In this document: positions 33,004-44,563 of the stretch, in pieces
Layout: each line of letters starts with the position of its first letter
Numbering within the stretch: position 1 is the first letter of the stretch
Origin: Sistotremastrum niveocremeum HHB9708
Lineage: Eukaryota; Basidiomycota; Agaricomycetes; Sistotremastrales; Sistotremastraceae
Assembly: GCA_001630475.1 (NCBI GenBank)
Contig: KV419431.1
Coordinates: 280,133 to 344,132, forward strand
Reading direction: 5' to 3'
Length of the DNA stretch: 64,000 nucleotides
Made by a program: the position numbers and the translations under genes
The notes under the pieces: generated by a model
Databases searched by the model: none
The model's input: the letters and a program-made list of their open reading frames with translations, nothing else
What the model was told of the DNA's origin: nothing

Positions 33004-35229
33004 ATGTCCACCTACGCTATCACCGGTATCCAGCAAAGTCTCGGGCCCGCTCCGGGTCAGACTCCCGTTCGTCAAGAGATCAACGCATGGGCCGCAAACC
33101 CCGAGAATATTGTTGAAGTCAACCTCTTCTACTTGGCTTTGGCTAAATTCCAAGAAATCCCTTATGAAGAAAAGCTTTCCTACTTCCAGATTGCAGGTGC
33201 GTATCTCATTTTCGGTTGTTAACGACCTGACTAACTGAGAATCTGAAGGTATCCATGGGCTTCCTCTCGTCCCGTGGGACGAGAAAACGGAAAGCAAAAC
33301 TCCTGGAACCCAGAATGGCTATTGCACGCATAACAGTATTCTATTTCCCACCTGGCATCGTCCTTACCTCATCCTTTACGAGGTTGGTATCTGTATTTCG
33401 TATCTCAGAATTTACAATGACACTGACATCGATTTTAGCAAAAGATACACGAGATCATGGTCAATGACGTCATCCCACAGTTCCCTGCCAATCAACGACC
33501 CGACTTGATCAAACACGCGAATTCATGGCGTCTTCCCTTCTGGGATTGGGGCTTGAAGAATCCCGACGTCCCCGATATCGTGCGCCCTGCTACAGTGACC
33601 GTGCAGACCCCCAGTGGCCAGACGGCCACCATCTCCAATCCGCTTGCCGCTTTCAAGGCGCCGGAAGCGATGGGGAAGTGGGACATCCAGGCCGTCGGGA
33701 GCTCACCCGTACGTTTTTCTCTGCGAATCGAGATCAGCCATCGCTGAAATGAGTAGTTTGACAAAGCTAGGGCTACTAGCAGGTACCCACCCAAGGGGTT
33801 CTCGCAACCACAAGATGTTGAGGCCTGGGTCAACGGCGTTCAGCTGAACGATCTTGTCCGCGATGCCCTTCGCGGTGCAGATTGGTACCAAAACCCCGTC
33901 GGTCAACCCCCCAAGTATCCCAACAACATCAGCGAAGTCGTATATCGTCTTTTCTCGGAGAAATATTTCTCGAGTTATCTCACATTCGCGTCGACCAATT
34001 TTGTGAACGAAGGCGGACCTGCGGATTATCTGTCGCTCGAGGCCATCCATAAGTACGTTACACTATATTCACGTATGGCTTGGTTGCTGAATGCTCTTTA
34101 GCAATATTCATCTTTGGTCTGGTGGCGGTGGACCAAGAGACAAGACCAACCACGGTGCTGGTCATATGTCGATTGTGCCGGTCGCAGCCTACGATCTCAT
34201 CTTCTGGCTTCATCACAAGTAAGCATGTTCGTCAATTCCCAGACATGATTTTGATGGCATGATAGCAATATCGATCATTACTTCGCCGTTTGGCAGACGC
34301 TCAACCAAGATGTATGGTTCTCCAAGCCTTCCGAGCAGCTCAAGGATCCCAACGGCAACTGGTCCACGGTTCCCGGAACTGTGCCGACTCCGAAGACCCC
34401 TCTCGCACCGTTCCACACCGACACTCACGCGACCTACTTCGACTCTGACAAGGTTCGCGACTGGACGAAGTACGGATATACGTACCCCGAGTTGCAACCT
34501 TGGCTTCCGAAATATCACGTCGGCGGTCAATTCAATCATGACTTGTATATCTTGGACATCAGGACTCAGGTCAATAAGCTTTACGGGACGACTCGTGATC
34601 AATTCTTTTCTATCGATTCTGGAGCGGATGTACTTGACAAAGAGGACTATGTCGTGAACGTTGAATATGAAAGGTACGTTCTTTGCGATGGGATCGAGTA
34701 TATGGGCTCACACCGCTATAGATTTGCGTTGGGTGTCGAGCCGTTCGTCATCCACATTCTCCTCGGCAACAACAAAGTCGGCCAAGTGTCAAATTTCTCC
34801 TCGCCTCCCGCCGAAAGTGGATGTGCGAACTGTGAAGTCCAACAACAAGCTCGTGTCGTCTCCACCGGCCAAGTCCCCATCACCGACCCCTTGGTTTCTG
34901 CTGTCTCCGACGAAAAGATCGCGCTTTATGACCTCGGTCCTGATTCTATTGGTCACTATTTGAAACATGGCAACAACTTGAACTGGAAGGTTACCAAGGT
35001 CAGCTGGCCACTGCTCGATTATACGCTCATCAATGATTGATATTATTGGCGCTAGATCGATGGGGAGGAAGTTCCTCTCTCCGAGATACCGTCTGTCAAG
35101 GTTTCCGTCGCGGCAGGCAAGGGCAGTCATTACAAGGATCATAAGAAGATCTCCAAATATCATGGGTATACTGTGTTGCACGCCGTCACGGAAGGACGCC
35201 CCGGTGGTCTCGGGCACAATGATCATTAG
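33004..35229 (+). CDS. Tyrosinase (polyphenol oxidase) 4
   Basis: Starts [21 protein letters not shown]. Cu[26 protein letters not shown]; Cu[47 protein letters not shown]. All six copper histidines are present. Next to the last one the usual HHCNVDR reads HHNNIDH: the cysteine is asparagine and the conserved arginine is histidine. DPIF is also DLIF. These sit at the mouth of the active site and may alter activity or substrate choice. The core ends NVEYER; the shielding domain has CANC and the normal end [18 protein letters not shown]. Closest to tyrosinase 2. Intron sites match the array. Confidence 0.95.
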
Positions 35230-35870
35230 GATCTCGCTTCTCGATGCCTTGACTCAATTCTCTTTGCGAAAAAATGATTCCAGTGTACGATAGTTGTAGT
35301 GGTTGTTTCGAAGAGGAAATCAAATCAATGTCGTTTGTATACAGTTCAAACATTTGTGCCCTTTCGTGAGCCTTTCTGAGTCTCTTTGATCTGCGCGCGT
35401 CCCTGTCTTCGCCAATGGTCTTCGCAAAGCTACATGTACCACCTCCGTTCATCATTGAAATCTTTCACCACTCCTCAAGCTCTATTCTGAAGTACGGGAG
35501 CCTCCGATGCATGCCGGTCCTATGTAAGCCCTCTACAAATCTTGTCAGAGCTCAACTGTGAATAACAATAGAGATCCTGCCAGCCTGAGTGAGCCTCATG
35601 TTCGTCATGTGCCAACTGCACTCAATCTACACCGCAAATCTCTTATCACATCATCTTTGTATTGCTTCGACAGAATCCACACATTCCACGCATTACCCGA
35701 TGCTAGTGCGACGTACGACAGCCTTCTAACGTCTTTCCCATGTCGCTCGGAGCAGAACACGAACCGAAAGCCATCATGAACCACCCGATCCGCGATCAAA
35801 ACCAGATTGGATTATATGGACGGCTTAATAACTACATCACGAACCAGTTTTCCTCGCCTCGCTCAGTTTG
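35230..35870. other. Spacer before the coiled-coil pair
   Basis: No gene recognised; presumed promoter of the first coiled-coil paralogue. Confidence 0.4.
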
Positions 35871-38846
35871 ATGGATTCTTCAGAAAGAGGACTCAAGATC
35901 AGGGGTGAGAAGCAAGGGATTGAAGTGTCGAAGAGCGGAACAGACTTCGTTCTACAGTGTGTATCAACCATAATCGATCCTCTGCTCGTTAGTTGAATTG
36001 ATTGACAGGAATTGGACGAAGAGCAATTGGGCGACCTTCGTCTCCGCCGCGCCTTTGGCGATAGATTCGTTGGGCGGGCTACTTCTGACTTCGTCTGGGC
36101 TTTTGGACTTTAGTATGTTCTTGGGTAGATCAGCTCTTCGCGTACTCATACTACTTGACCAGACATCGTCTCAAATTTGACTCCTGAGCAAGCAAGGTCA
36201 TTCTTTCAACTTACCAAAGCTCCGTCTACGTTTAAGGCTGCCTTACTCGATGTCAGTAATTTTCATCTGGGACCGCTGTCGTTCTGATCGCCGTGGAATC
36301 CTACAGGTGTCTGTGGCGGCTAAGGACGCGTTTTTCATCGCGCAGTCCAACATGGATACTATCGGTTTGACCACACGTTCGCTGAGGGACGATGTATTCC
36401 AGAATGTCATCAACCTATTGTAGGTCTCCAGCCCTCTTCCATCTTGGAAGATACTGAAGATACTGAAAGTAATTCCTAGGCGAAGACCTGACCCAGAGAG
36501 GATACGCAAACTCTTGCCGAAGAGAATCGCCTTGATGTTGGAGTTGACCGCAAAATGTGAGAAGGCGGCGAAAAGTAGCGAAGAGAACTTCGAGTCGCTC
36601 GCGGTGCTTACTCGTGAGTTGTTCTCGTTTGACGCGATACTAAGTTCTAAGCTCGGATTATTGTAGGAGAGCTTCGACTGGCTACGCTGCAGAAAGGGGT
36701 GACGAATAGATCGGAACTTGATCAGGTCAGGAGTTCCTTGATTGCGGACAATCTGGCCACTAAAGTACAAGTCGGCAGATCAATCGCAGTCTCGCATATA
36801 CAGGCGAGATTCTCAACGGCGAGCGTCTTCAACTAGAAAGCCTGGAAGCTGATGCCAAGAAAGCAAACGAGAGGATAAAGACAGCGGAGAAAGATTTGAC
36901 TAAGGCATTCGATGACGTGAGTCTGATAATACTGAAGGCATATATCCAAGCTGATCCACGTCCAGTTCCCTCCTCACAGCACACTCATCAAGTACTTTCT
37001 TCTCGACGCTGGCGTGATGTTCGGCAAGTTCGCAATCGGCGCAATTTTCCCCGCCGTAGGAGCCGGAATGGCATTCAACGAACTCATGAAAAAGTTAAAC
37101 AAAAAGGACGGCGAAGATGATTCAGAAGATGACAAAGACGAGAAATCTACTACCGGCACTGTCGATCCCAACTTGAGCATCTCCCGCAAATTGCTAATTG
37201 CAGCAAAGATGACTGGCGTTCTGCTCGGTCTTGAAGGATCCACAGTTGATTGGCATCGGATCGTTACGGACTCCTCGACTGGGAAAGGTGTTGGATACAT
37301 CGTGCAGAAGATGGTTGCCGAATCATTAACCTCTTTGGCGGCGGAAACTCAGACAGATTCAGGTCAAGAGGTCAAAGAACAGGGTGATATTCTGGCGAAA
37401 GTAAGTTTCGTCTGGTGTGCTCCCTTTAGAATTCTGATGACTCTCTTTCGACTCAGCTGGTGGACGAGGTATTGAAGCTTGCCACCACGACGAAGAGCGC
37501 TTCAGAAGTCGCGGGTATTCGAGTCAAGAATGACGGCGTAATTGACTCACTGGAGAGCCTCGATCCTGGCACCAGCGGGGTATCTAAGAGTTCGAGAGCA
37601 GTGAAGAAGCCGAAGCCGAAGTCTGGGAGTTTATACGGCGAGCAAGCTATCGATGCGGCTTTGGTGAGCAGAGCATCACTTTCTCGGGCTCGTATGCGAT
37701 CTGATGTGCGATGAAGTGGAAGTTGAAACAACAAGGACGTGTTCTTGAAGACGCTCATAGGCGTGGATGGAAGATCCAGAGTTCTATTGAAGATCAGGTG
37801 AGTTCTCGAATCCATTCGGCGGGTCTCATGCTGAACGCGACTCTAGCAAGAGAAGATTAACACTACACTGGTCGAAGTATCTTCATTGATACAAGATCAG
37901 AATGATTTCGAAGGTACGCCACTGAACGAGATAGAGATATCCGATAGGCTTATAGGGATGATCAGCGATCAAACGAGCCGTGGATCTGCTGTCTGGAAGC
38001 TTCCTGGAAATTACTGTCAGCTTCATGAGATTGGCTTCATTCTTCAAGAATATGACCAACCTCATCACTCTATCTCTTGAGCCGGCAATCGAACGTTTGA
38101 ACGATGCTTTAACTCTGGGCATCAAAGATGCCGCGGAAGGATTGCCTATCTCTAGTGAGTTCCGCAGTGGTCTCTCAGCACCTTCCGTTACTCATCAACC
38201 GCCATATTAGATCCTGTCATCGAAAGCATACATAGGCTGACTGCCTCGCCGTCTATGTACGTCGTTCGCGTTGTCTTAGGTGCAATATATTCATCTCGGA
38301 TAGGTACATGCTCCTAGCAGAAATCATCGCGAAGACGTATTACAACATATCGAAAGAGCACATCATGCCTATGGCATCCTGTTTGGTATGATCACGTCTC
38401 ATCATTGCCCGTTCAATGGTCTCACACACGTTGCTTTCAGGACCAGATGTTACTTCTCAGGAAACAGGACAAGGTGGCATTTGCGAGAGAGGTGGACGAA
38501 AAGCGCACGGAACTCAAGACAGTGACGTACAAGGCCGCAGAACAGGTAAAGCACATCGTATCACATATGACCTCATTCATGCTGATCGCACATTTATCGT
38601 AGATCAAAGCGATCATTGCGCAGGAGACTGCTAATTGGAGTAGCAAGGTCAGTCTCCGATTGAAGGAGATTGATGATGATGTCAAACGTTTGCTCCCGGT
38701 TCGCGAGAATGGAGGTGCGTTGACTTCTTCTTTTGGGGAGCATGGTATCTGAGCGCTGAATGATCTGCGTAGATAATGCTATCACTGAGGGAGGGGATAA
38801 AGAAGATGCTGTCATGGGGCTTGTCAAGCTCGCATTCTTTAGCTAA
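35871..38846 (+). CDS. Coiled-coil paralogue A, unknown function, with hydrophobic segment
   Basis: I do not recognise this family. It starts MDSSERGLKIRGEKQG and is cut by about 15 short introns; roughly 700 residues. Early block: NWTKSNWATF, PLAIDSLGGLLLTSSGLLDF, NIVSNLTPEQARSFF. Then long amphipathic, helix-forming stretches (LNGERLQLESLEADAKKANE), followed by a strongly hydrophobic glycine-rich run (VMFGKFAIGAIFPAVGAGMA) able to span a membrane, an acidic linker (KKDGEDDSEDDKDEK), and more helices with DWHRIV and SFFKNMTNLITLSLEPAI. It ends DAVMGLVKLAFFS. No signal peptide. Every block has a counterpart in the next gene, with introns at the same places. The plan (helical bundle, hydrophobic hairpin, helical bundle) recalls helical pore-forming proteins, but that is only a shape argument. 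Confidence 0.7.
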
Positions 38847-39136
38847 GGCAAAGCCAAACTGGGATAGTTCAATTGGAACGCTGTTCACTCGTGTCGTTCA
38901 GTCGCTAGCCTTGGGCCTACTGCATCGTATCATTATTCTCCTTCGTCATGTGCGCGAATACACCGACTATGCCTCCAATTGATTCATCTGTTATGGTCCA
39001 TACAAGATGCACATGGATGATGGAACGCTTGACAATGACAGGCGATCACAGATCTTCATGACGGGCATTCCCACCTGTGTCGTTTTCGAAGCACTCCGAA
39101 TAATTACATGCATATCTAAGAATTCCGGGAAGCGAA

Positions 39137-39182
39137 TTAGGGTTTAGGGTTTAGGCTTGAGTGCGGTAGGTAGGTAGGTAGG
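39137..39182 (+). repeat. Telomere-like TTTAGGG run and GGTA microsatellite
   Basis: 39137-39155 reads TTAGGGTTTAGGGTTTAGG, almost three units of TTTAGGG, and 39165-39182 is (GGTA)n. It lies between the two coiled-coil paralogues, about 360 bp before the second ATG. A short interstitial telomere-like tract or a telo-box promoter element are both possible. Confidence 0.7.
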
Positions 39183-39513
39183 CGGATGGGAAGAGAATGT
39201 AAACTTCGGGATAAGATGGAATTGTAATCGGAGCGGAGTTCGGAAGCGAAAGAATACCTGTCAAGAGTAAGCGCTATGCGGATACTTTCATTCTGTTCTT
39301 CTAGCCGCTGCCACCGACGTCGCACTTACCGACACCACACAAAAAGCATACAGCTCGCGTATCTCGCAATGATCTTAAGTTCTCATTGTCATGAATGTCG
39401 TGTCGGACGCGAACAAGAGCCAGCCATGGGACCCACTGGCACGAGCCTTTAAATGAGAGAGATGCAGAGTCTCTGCGTAGTCGATAATCACTGTTTCAAC
39501 CACCTTGACCACT

Positions 39514-42500
39514 ATGTCGCTTTCAGTCGCAAATACAGAAAAAGCTGCTGAAAATCAGCTCATCCAGCCCAAAGTCGACGGCACTGTCAGCACCGTCCAA
39601 GAGGATTTCTATCTGCAGTGAGTCTGGTCTCATATCGTATGCTGATGTTGTCTAAAAGATGACATGCGTAGGCAATGGACGGGCAATGCATGGAGTGCTT
39701 TTATTACTCCTACACCACTGGCGATCGAAGCGTTGGGAAGCATGATTTTAACCTCCTCGGCCGTCACGGATTTCAGTGAGCATGCGATTGAGCATCCAAT
39801 CTCGAATAATTCTTGATCTTATTATTTCCAGGCATTGTGGAACATCTCACTCCGGAACAGATCGAAACCTTCTTCGTAGCGACACAGAATCCCTCTACGT
39901 TCGCAAATGCCTTGATGGACGTCAGTCGCGTGTCATCTATCTCACTTGAACAATCTCGCTGAATAAATATGTATCAGATGGCTTTGCAAGCCCAGCATGC
40001 TTTCGACACGGCTGAGAGAAACATGCGAGTGATCGGCGATCAATGCAGCCAGATCCGAAAGGATATTGTGCCGGACGCAATTGAATTCCTGTATGTCCAC
40101 ACAATCTGTGCAGTCGAAAAAACTCAGGCATCACCCTCAGAAAAACCGGGACTCTCAAGCAAGTGAAATATATACTCCCTATACGCCAAGAAAATTTGGC
40201 GGCTGCCACCAATGAGTGTGTCAAAGCTGCCGACGAGATCCGCAATGCTTTCCGCTATCTTGTTGCGTTATCTCGTGAGTGCCATATGCTTGAGTTCCAT
40301 GATCATCGATTTACTTGTGTTGCGGTTCGAAGGTGAATTAGGGATAGCAACTAGCGTTCGAAATGATCACACACAAGGGGCTCTCGCTGAGGTATACGAT
40401 TTCCTTCCAGCAATGGAATGTTGCTGACATTTGCGAATAGATAACTCGAAAACTCAAAAGCAATGCGGAAATTCTGAAAGGCCAAGAAAGTCAACAAGAA
40501 GCTTTGAAGGAGCAGGCGACGCTCGTTGGCAAACGATTGACGAAGGCGGAAGAACATTATGGCAAGATGTTGGATGCGGTAAGTGTTTCCGTTTTCAACC
40601 TGTGCTCTGACTCAAAGCTCATGTTCGACCCAGTACCCTTCAGATAATCGTCTCCTCGGTCTTATGGCAATTGATGCCGCGAAAGATCTAGCGAAAACAG
40701 CCATCGACGGCTACTTTGCGTCAAAAGGATCTAGCGGTCTTCCGACACTAGGCTCTAACAAGAAGGGCAGCAACAAGAACAAGAAGGGAACAGACTCCAA
40801 AGGTTCGACGGATAAAGGCGGAAAGACCGGGAAGACCGGGAAGACTGGAAAGACTGGGAAGACCGCGAAGACCGAAAAGACCGGGAAGGCGAAGGGCACC
40901 TCGACGTCGACCAAAAAGCCTGCCAAGAGTGAAAAGCCGGCGAAGGAAGCGAAGACGAAATCCAGTGGGGGTGCTGAGAAGGAGAAGGAGAAGTCTGCGA
41001 AGTCAGGGGATGCGAAGGATACGAATAAGAAGGACGATGCGAAGGAGAGCAAAGAGAAGGAATCGACGACGACTTCGTACAATTCTACAACGATCAAAGT
41101 CGCTCTACCACATAATGACTCGGATGAGTCAGACGACGACGAAGAGGAAGAGGAAGAAGAGAGTGATGGCGATGCCGAAGAAGAGGGAGAAGATGCTGAC
41201 GACGACGACGACACTGCGACAAAGCTCGTTCCAAACTCCAAAGACCTCGCCGATCCGGCTATTACTCTCTCTGGCGCCGTACTTCGCGCCGCTCAAATGC
41301 TCAAAGCGCTCGTGGGTACGACCAAGACGGATTGGCACTCGATCGTTCCGGATGAGCAGAAGAAGAGAGGCGGCATCATCCTCGTGAAGACTTTGTTGGA
41401 CGGCATCAACGAGGCTATTCCCGATAAGGAGAAGCCCGCTTTCAGCAAGAAACTCTCTGAGATGATTTCGGACGTATCCCAGGTATTTTCGTGCTCCAGG
41501 AAGTAAACCAGGGCTAACATCCCTCCTATTCAGATTGCCGATGATCTCGAGAACCTCTCCAAGACCGAAGACGAAACGGGCGTCCCTGCTTTGAGGACCA
41601 AGATCGGAGAAGCCATCGAGAAATTACAGGTCGAAGATACGAAAGCCAAAGCCATCACTGAAAGTCGTGCTACCGATGATGCCGGAGCCAGATCACCCAT
41701 TAGTCCGACACCGAAGACGACTGCCGATAAGCACAGTGCGAAGAAGGCCATATCTTCAGCTCAGATTGCAATCGATAGCGCACAGGTGTGTAATTCTTGA
41801 TCTTAATGTTGTGTACACAATAGATCTAATTCTCTCATAGCAACGCATCACTCAGGCGTACGACGCTTGGCAGCAAGCACAAGATAGAGAAGCAAAGATG
41901 AACGAGCAACTTGCTGCACAAGTAAGAGCCTTGTTATTACTCGTGCAACGTCACTCCTCACAATCGCTCAATGTGCCTAGAGAGCTAAGATTGCGCAGAC
42001 CATGGCTGATATCGCAGCTCTGAATTATGATGAAGACAACATGACAGGTTAATTGTGATTACCAATGGGCATAATGGTCGCTAATGATGAACTGTGCAGC
42101 GTTGCAGAAAGCCATCAATGAGCTGTCGAAGACTTTTATCGCCATCACCAATAACTTTTCGCGCTTGACCAGCTTCTTCCAGAGCATGGCGCTCCTGGTG
42201 GAGAAAGCTATCCTTCCTGCTATCAAACGTCTTCTCGACAACGTCAAGCTTGCTGAGATGGACAGGGAGGAGGCTGAACGAGTTTCATGTATGATCACGG
42301 ATTCCGCACTACGTTCGTCAGCCTGACAGAATGTTTAGCTGCGGCCATGGAGGGTATTTACCGGATGATCGTGACTCCCTCCATGTAAGCTATTCCGTCA
42401 ATCTTTGCCCTCTTCCGTGCGCTCAGATTCTCTGGCAGGCACGGTTATTTGGCCGAATTAGTCGCCGGAACCTACATCTCAGCATCGGTCGAATTTGTTC

Positions 42501-43075
42501 AACCCATGCTGCTAGTCCTTGTGAGTCACAAGTATTTTCGGTCATACGACTGAACTGAAGAGATTCCTAGACTCGACTGAAAGTATCTCGGGGTGGCGAA
42601 ACGGCGGAACAGTTCTCAAAGTTGCTGGAGGAGAGAAAGAATGAGCTGCGGGCGGCTACCAAAAAGGCATCAGATAACGTAAGCTTGGTCACGTCACCTA
42701 TACTATCTGACCCGAACTTTTATCTTTTAGATGGGGAGGGTCATTGAGCTTGAAACTCAGTCTTTCCGAGTCAAGATCGTGGCTCGTGTCACTGAAGCCC
42801 AGAACAACGTCAAGTCCCTCGAATCCACCATCAAGAAGGTCAATCCCGCCTACGTCATTCCTGCGCGTAAGTGCTGGTTTCAGTCCTATAGAGCGATCAA
42901 AAGACTCATTGATTGTCTCTTTCAAGTTCCACCTGCTGTAGTAGAGATCAAGAAGCAGATCGTTGAGGATTCTGTCCAGGCTCGTATCGAGCAAGATCCA
43001 AAGTATGGTGAAACATCGGACGACGACGACGACGACGACCCGCTTGCTCAGTTGGCTGGTATTGCATTCCAGTGA
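39514..43075 (+). CDS. Coiled-coil paralogue B, unknown function, with charged insert
   Basis: Tandem paralogue of the gene before it; roughly 900 residues, about 17 exons. It starts MSLSVANTEKAAENQL. Shared blocks: QWTGNAWSAF, PLAIEALGSMILTSSAVTDF, SIVEHLTPEQIETFF, SRELGIAT, ITRKLKSNAEILKG, DWHSIV, and LTSFFQSMALLVEKAILPAI. The first introns fall at the same codon and phase as in paralogue A. Where A has a hydrophobic run, B is milder (RLLGLMAIDAAKDLAKTAI), and it then carries a long insert: a lysine-rich KTGKTGKTGKTGKT repeat (from about 40823), followed by an acidic stretch of D and E. It ends DDDDPLAQLAGIAFQ. No signal peptide. The pair may act as two partners of one complex; this is inference. 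Confidence 0.7.
40823..40890 (+). repeat. Coding minisatellite (KTG repeat) in paralogue B
   Basis: Nine-base units close to AAGACCGGG encode K-T-G about five times, then degenerate. Likely unstable in length between strains. Confidence 0.75.
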
Positions 43076-43776
43076 AGACTGCCTTCTTCGTCTGTTCGTA
43101 TATTCGAGTTACTGGGACTCACACATCCGCGCTTCAAGTTCGGTGGCCTACGTCTCACTAGGTTTACCGATGCTCTTTGTCTGTCTTGATCGATGTACTT
43201 CTTACGTGTTTCAATCGTGTTTGACTTTACCTACGACTGTACAGGCTGACATGTGACATCTCTGTTAATCGAAGAACGCGCAAGTGCAGCTGCCACAGCG
43301 GTTTCTGAAACTGTCTGGTACAAGAGGCTGCTTTACAGTAGTGTCTCTCGCCCTACCCGACATGAATTCCGGATTTCGTCAGCATTTGGACCCTCACTTT
43401 GTTACGCCCTTGACCATGATTAACTATCACAAAGCTGGCTATGTTGTCATGATCTGCTCCTAGCCCAGAAGCTGTCGTCAAGATGACGAACGAGCGAGCG
43501 GAAGGGATCAATGATGGGGCACGACAAATAACTCCTTCAATGTCAGTCTGAGAGGGTATTGAATATCTAGGGATCCCTGTACGGCCCTCATGTGGTGTTT
43601 CCCAAGCTCCAAGGCAGTGGGGTACAAGCCTCGACTGCTCTAGCCAGTGGCGTTCTGCGCTCAGGCTTGCCCTGTTCTTTTTTTCGCGTGAGAAATCATC
43701 TCATGTGATCCTAATGGTCCAGTTGACTATGTTGGGGCCAGGGGCGTCCATGAGGATCCGGCACTGCACGGGAACG
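43076..43776. other. Spacer before metallothionein
   Basis: No gene recognised; 3' end of paralogue B and distal promoter of the metallothionein. Confidence 0.4.
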
Positions 43777-43783
43777 TGCACGC
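43777..43783 (+). promoter_or_regulatory. Possible metal-response-like site
   Basis: TGCACGC lies within GTGCACGCTGCAC, 141 bp before the metallothionein ATG. It fits the TGCRCNC core of metal-response elements, but that core comes from animals, so its use here is uncertain. Confidence 0.25.
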
Positions 43784-43819
43784 TGCACAAGCTATGCCTA
43801 TTCGGGAGCGGAAGGCGGT

Positions 43820-43826
43820 TATATAA
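43820..43826 (+). promoter_or_regulatory. TATA box of metallothionein
   Basis: TATATAA, 98 bp before the ATG, followed by a pyrimidine-rich leader, as in inducible fungal metallothionein promoters. Confidence 0.6.
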
Positions 43827-43917
43827 AGGCCTTGAATCGCGGTGCTGCGCCTTCAATTTCTTCCTCCACGACAACTCCTCTCGACACCGAAGTCTCACAC
43901 AACAATCTCTGTTGACA

Positions 43918-44115
43918 ATGGCCGGTGAACATGTATGCAGCTGCGGTACTAAGTACGTTTATATTCTCTGGGGCTGCCGTAGGCATTGCTGATACGCCAA
44001 TCATCGCGTAGCTGCTCCTGTCCTACTGTGAGCTATCCTGACATTGTATTTATATTAGTCCCCCTAAGGCAGTTGGTTCTAGGGACAGTGCAAATGCGGT
44101 ACCAAAACCAAATGA
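43918..44115 (+). CDS. Metallothionein, 27 residues, three exons
   Basis: Metallothioneins chelate copper(I) through cysteine clusters and protect the cytosol. The gene is too small to show as one open frame. Exons: 43918-43952, 44012-44027 (only 16 bases) and 44083-44115; total 84 bases, in frame. The product begins MAGEHVCSCGTNCSCPT and ends GQCKCGTKTK. Six cysteines form three C-x-C pairs (CSC, CSC, CKC) in 27 residues, close in size and layout to the short copper metallothioneins of Neurospora and Agaricus. Donors and acceptors are canonical (GTACGT, GTGAGC; GTAG, CTAG). A strong TATA box lies upstream. It is followed by a copper transporter gene and then a copper-binding surface protein gene, which supports a copper role. 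Confidence 0.82.
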
Positions 44116-44563
44116 CCTTGTCGTTCTGTCTCACAGTCACGTGGATTATGGACAGCTTGCTCCCATATAGTGCTTTGAGTACTAGTCGTTCGTATGCTTT
44201 CATGTACTCCATTCCACACGAATGCACCATGTATATCGAGACAGTGATGAGCTACGTTCGTCAAGAATTGAATGTCCTTAATTACAAGGTCGTCGATCAA
44301 CCATCGGTGATATTGCAAGAAGCTCTCAGATGCACATTTTCATAAAGACCTGGGTACAGATTTGGGGTAATAGTGGAGTGCCTTGCTCTAGATTGAGCTG
44401 CCGTCGTCTGACGCTCGTATGCCTGGTATCAGCCTGTCCGTAGGCCTTTAAAGTCTTGGACCATTCATTCCGTAACCAGTAGAGTATTTTCCAACGCCCC
44501 CAGAAGGGGACATCGGTTTTGATTACGTGGGTACATCAAGTCGGACCGTCAAGCCCGTGTCAG

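Noticed and set aside
35871-43075. Naming the paralogue pair as a pore-forming toxin system
   Set aside because: Only the general helical and hydrophobic layout suggests it; no family motif was recognised, so it is left as unknown function.
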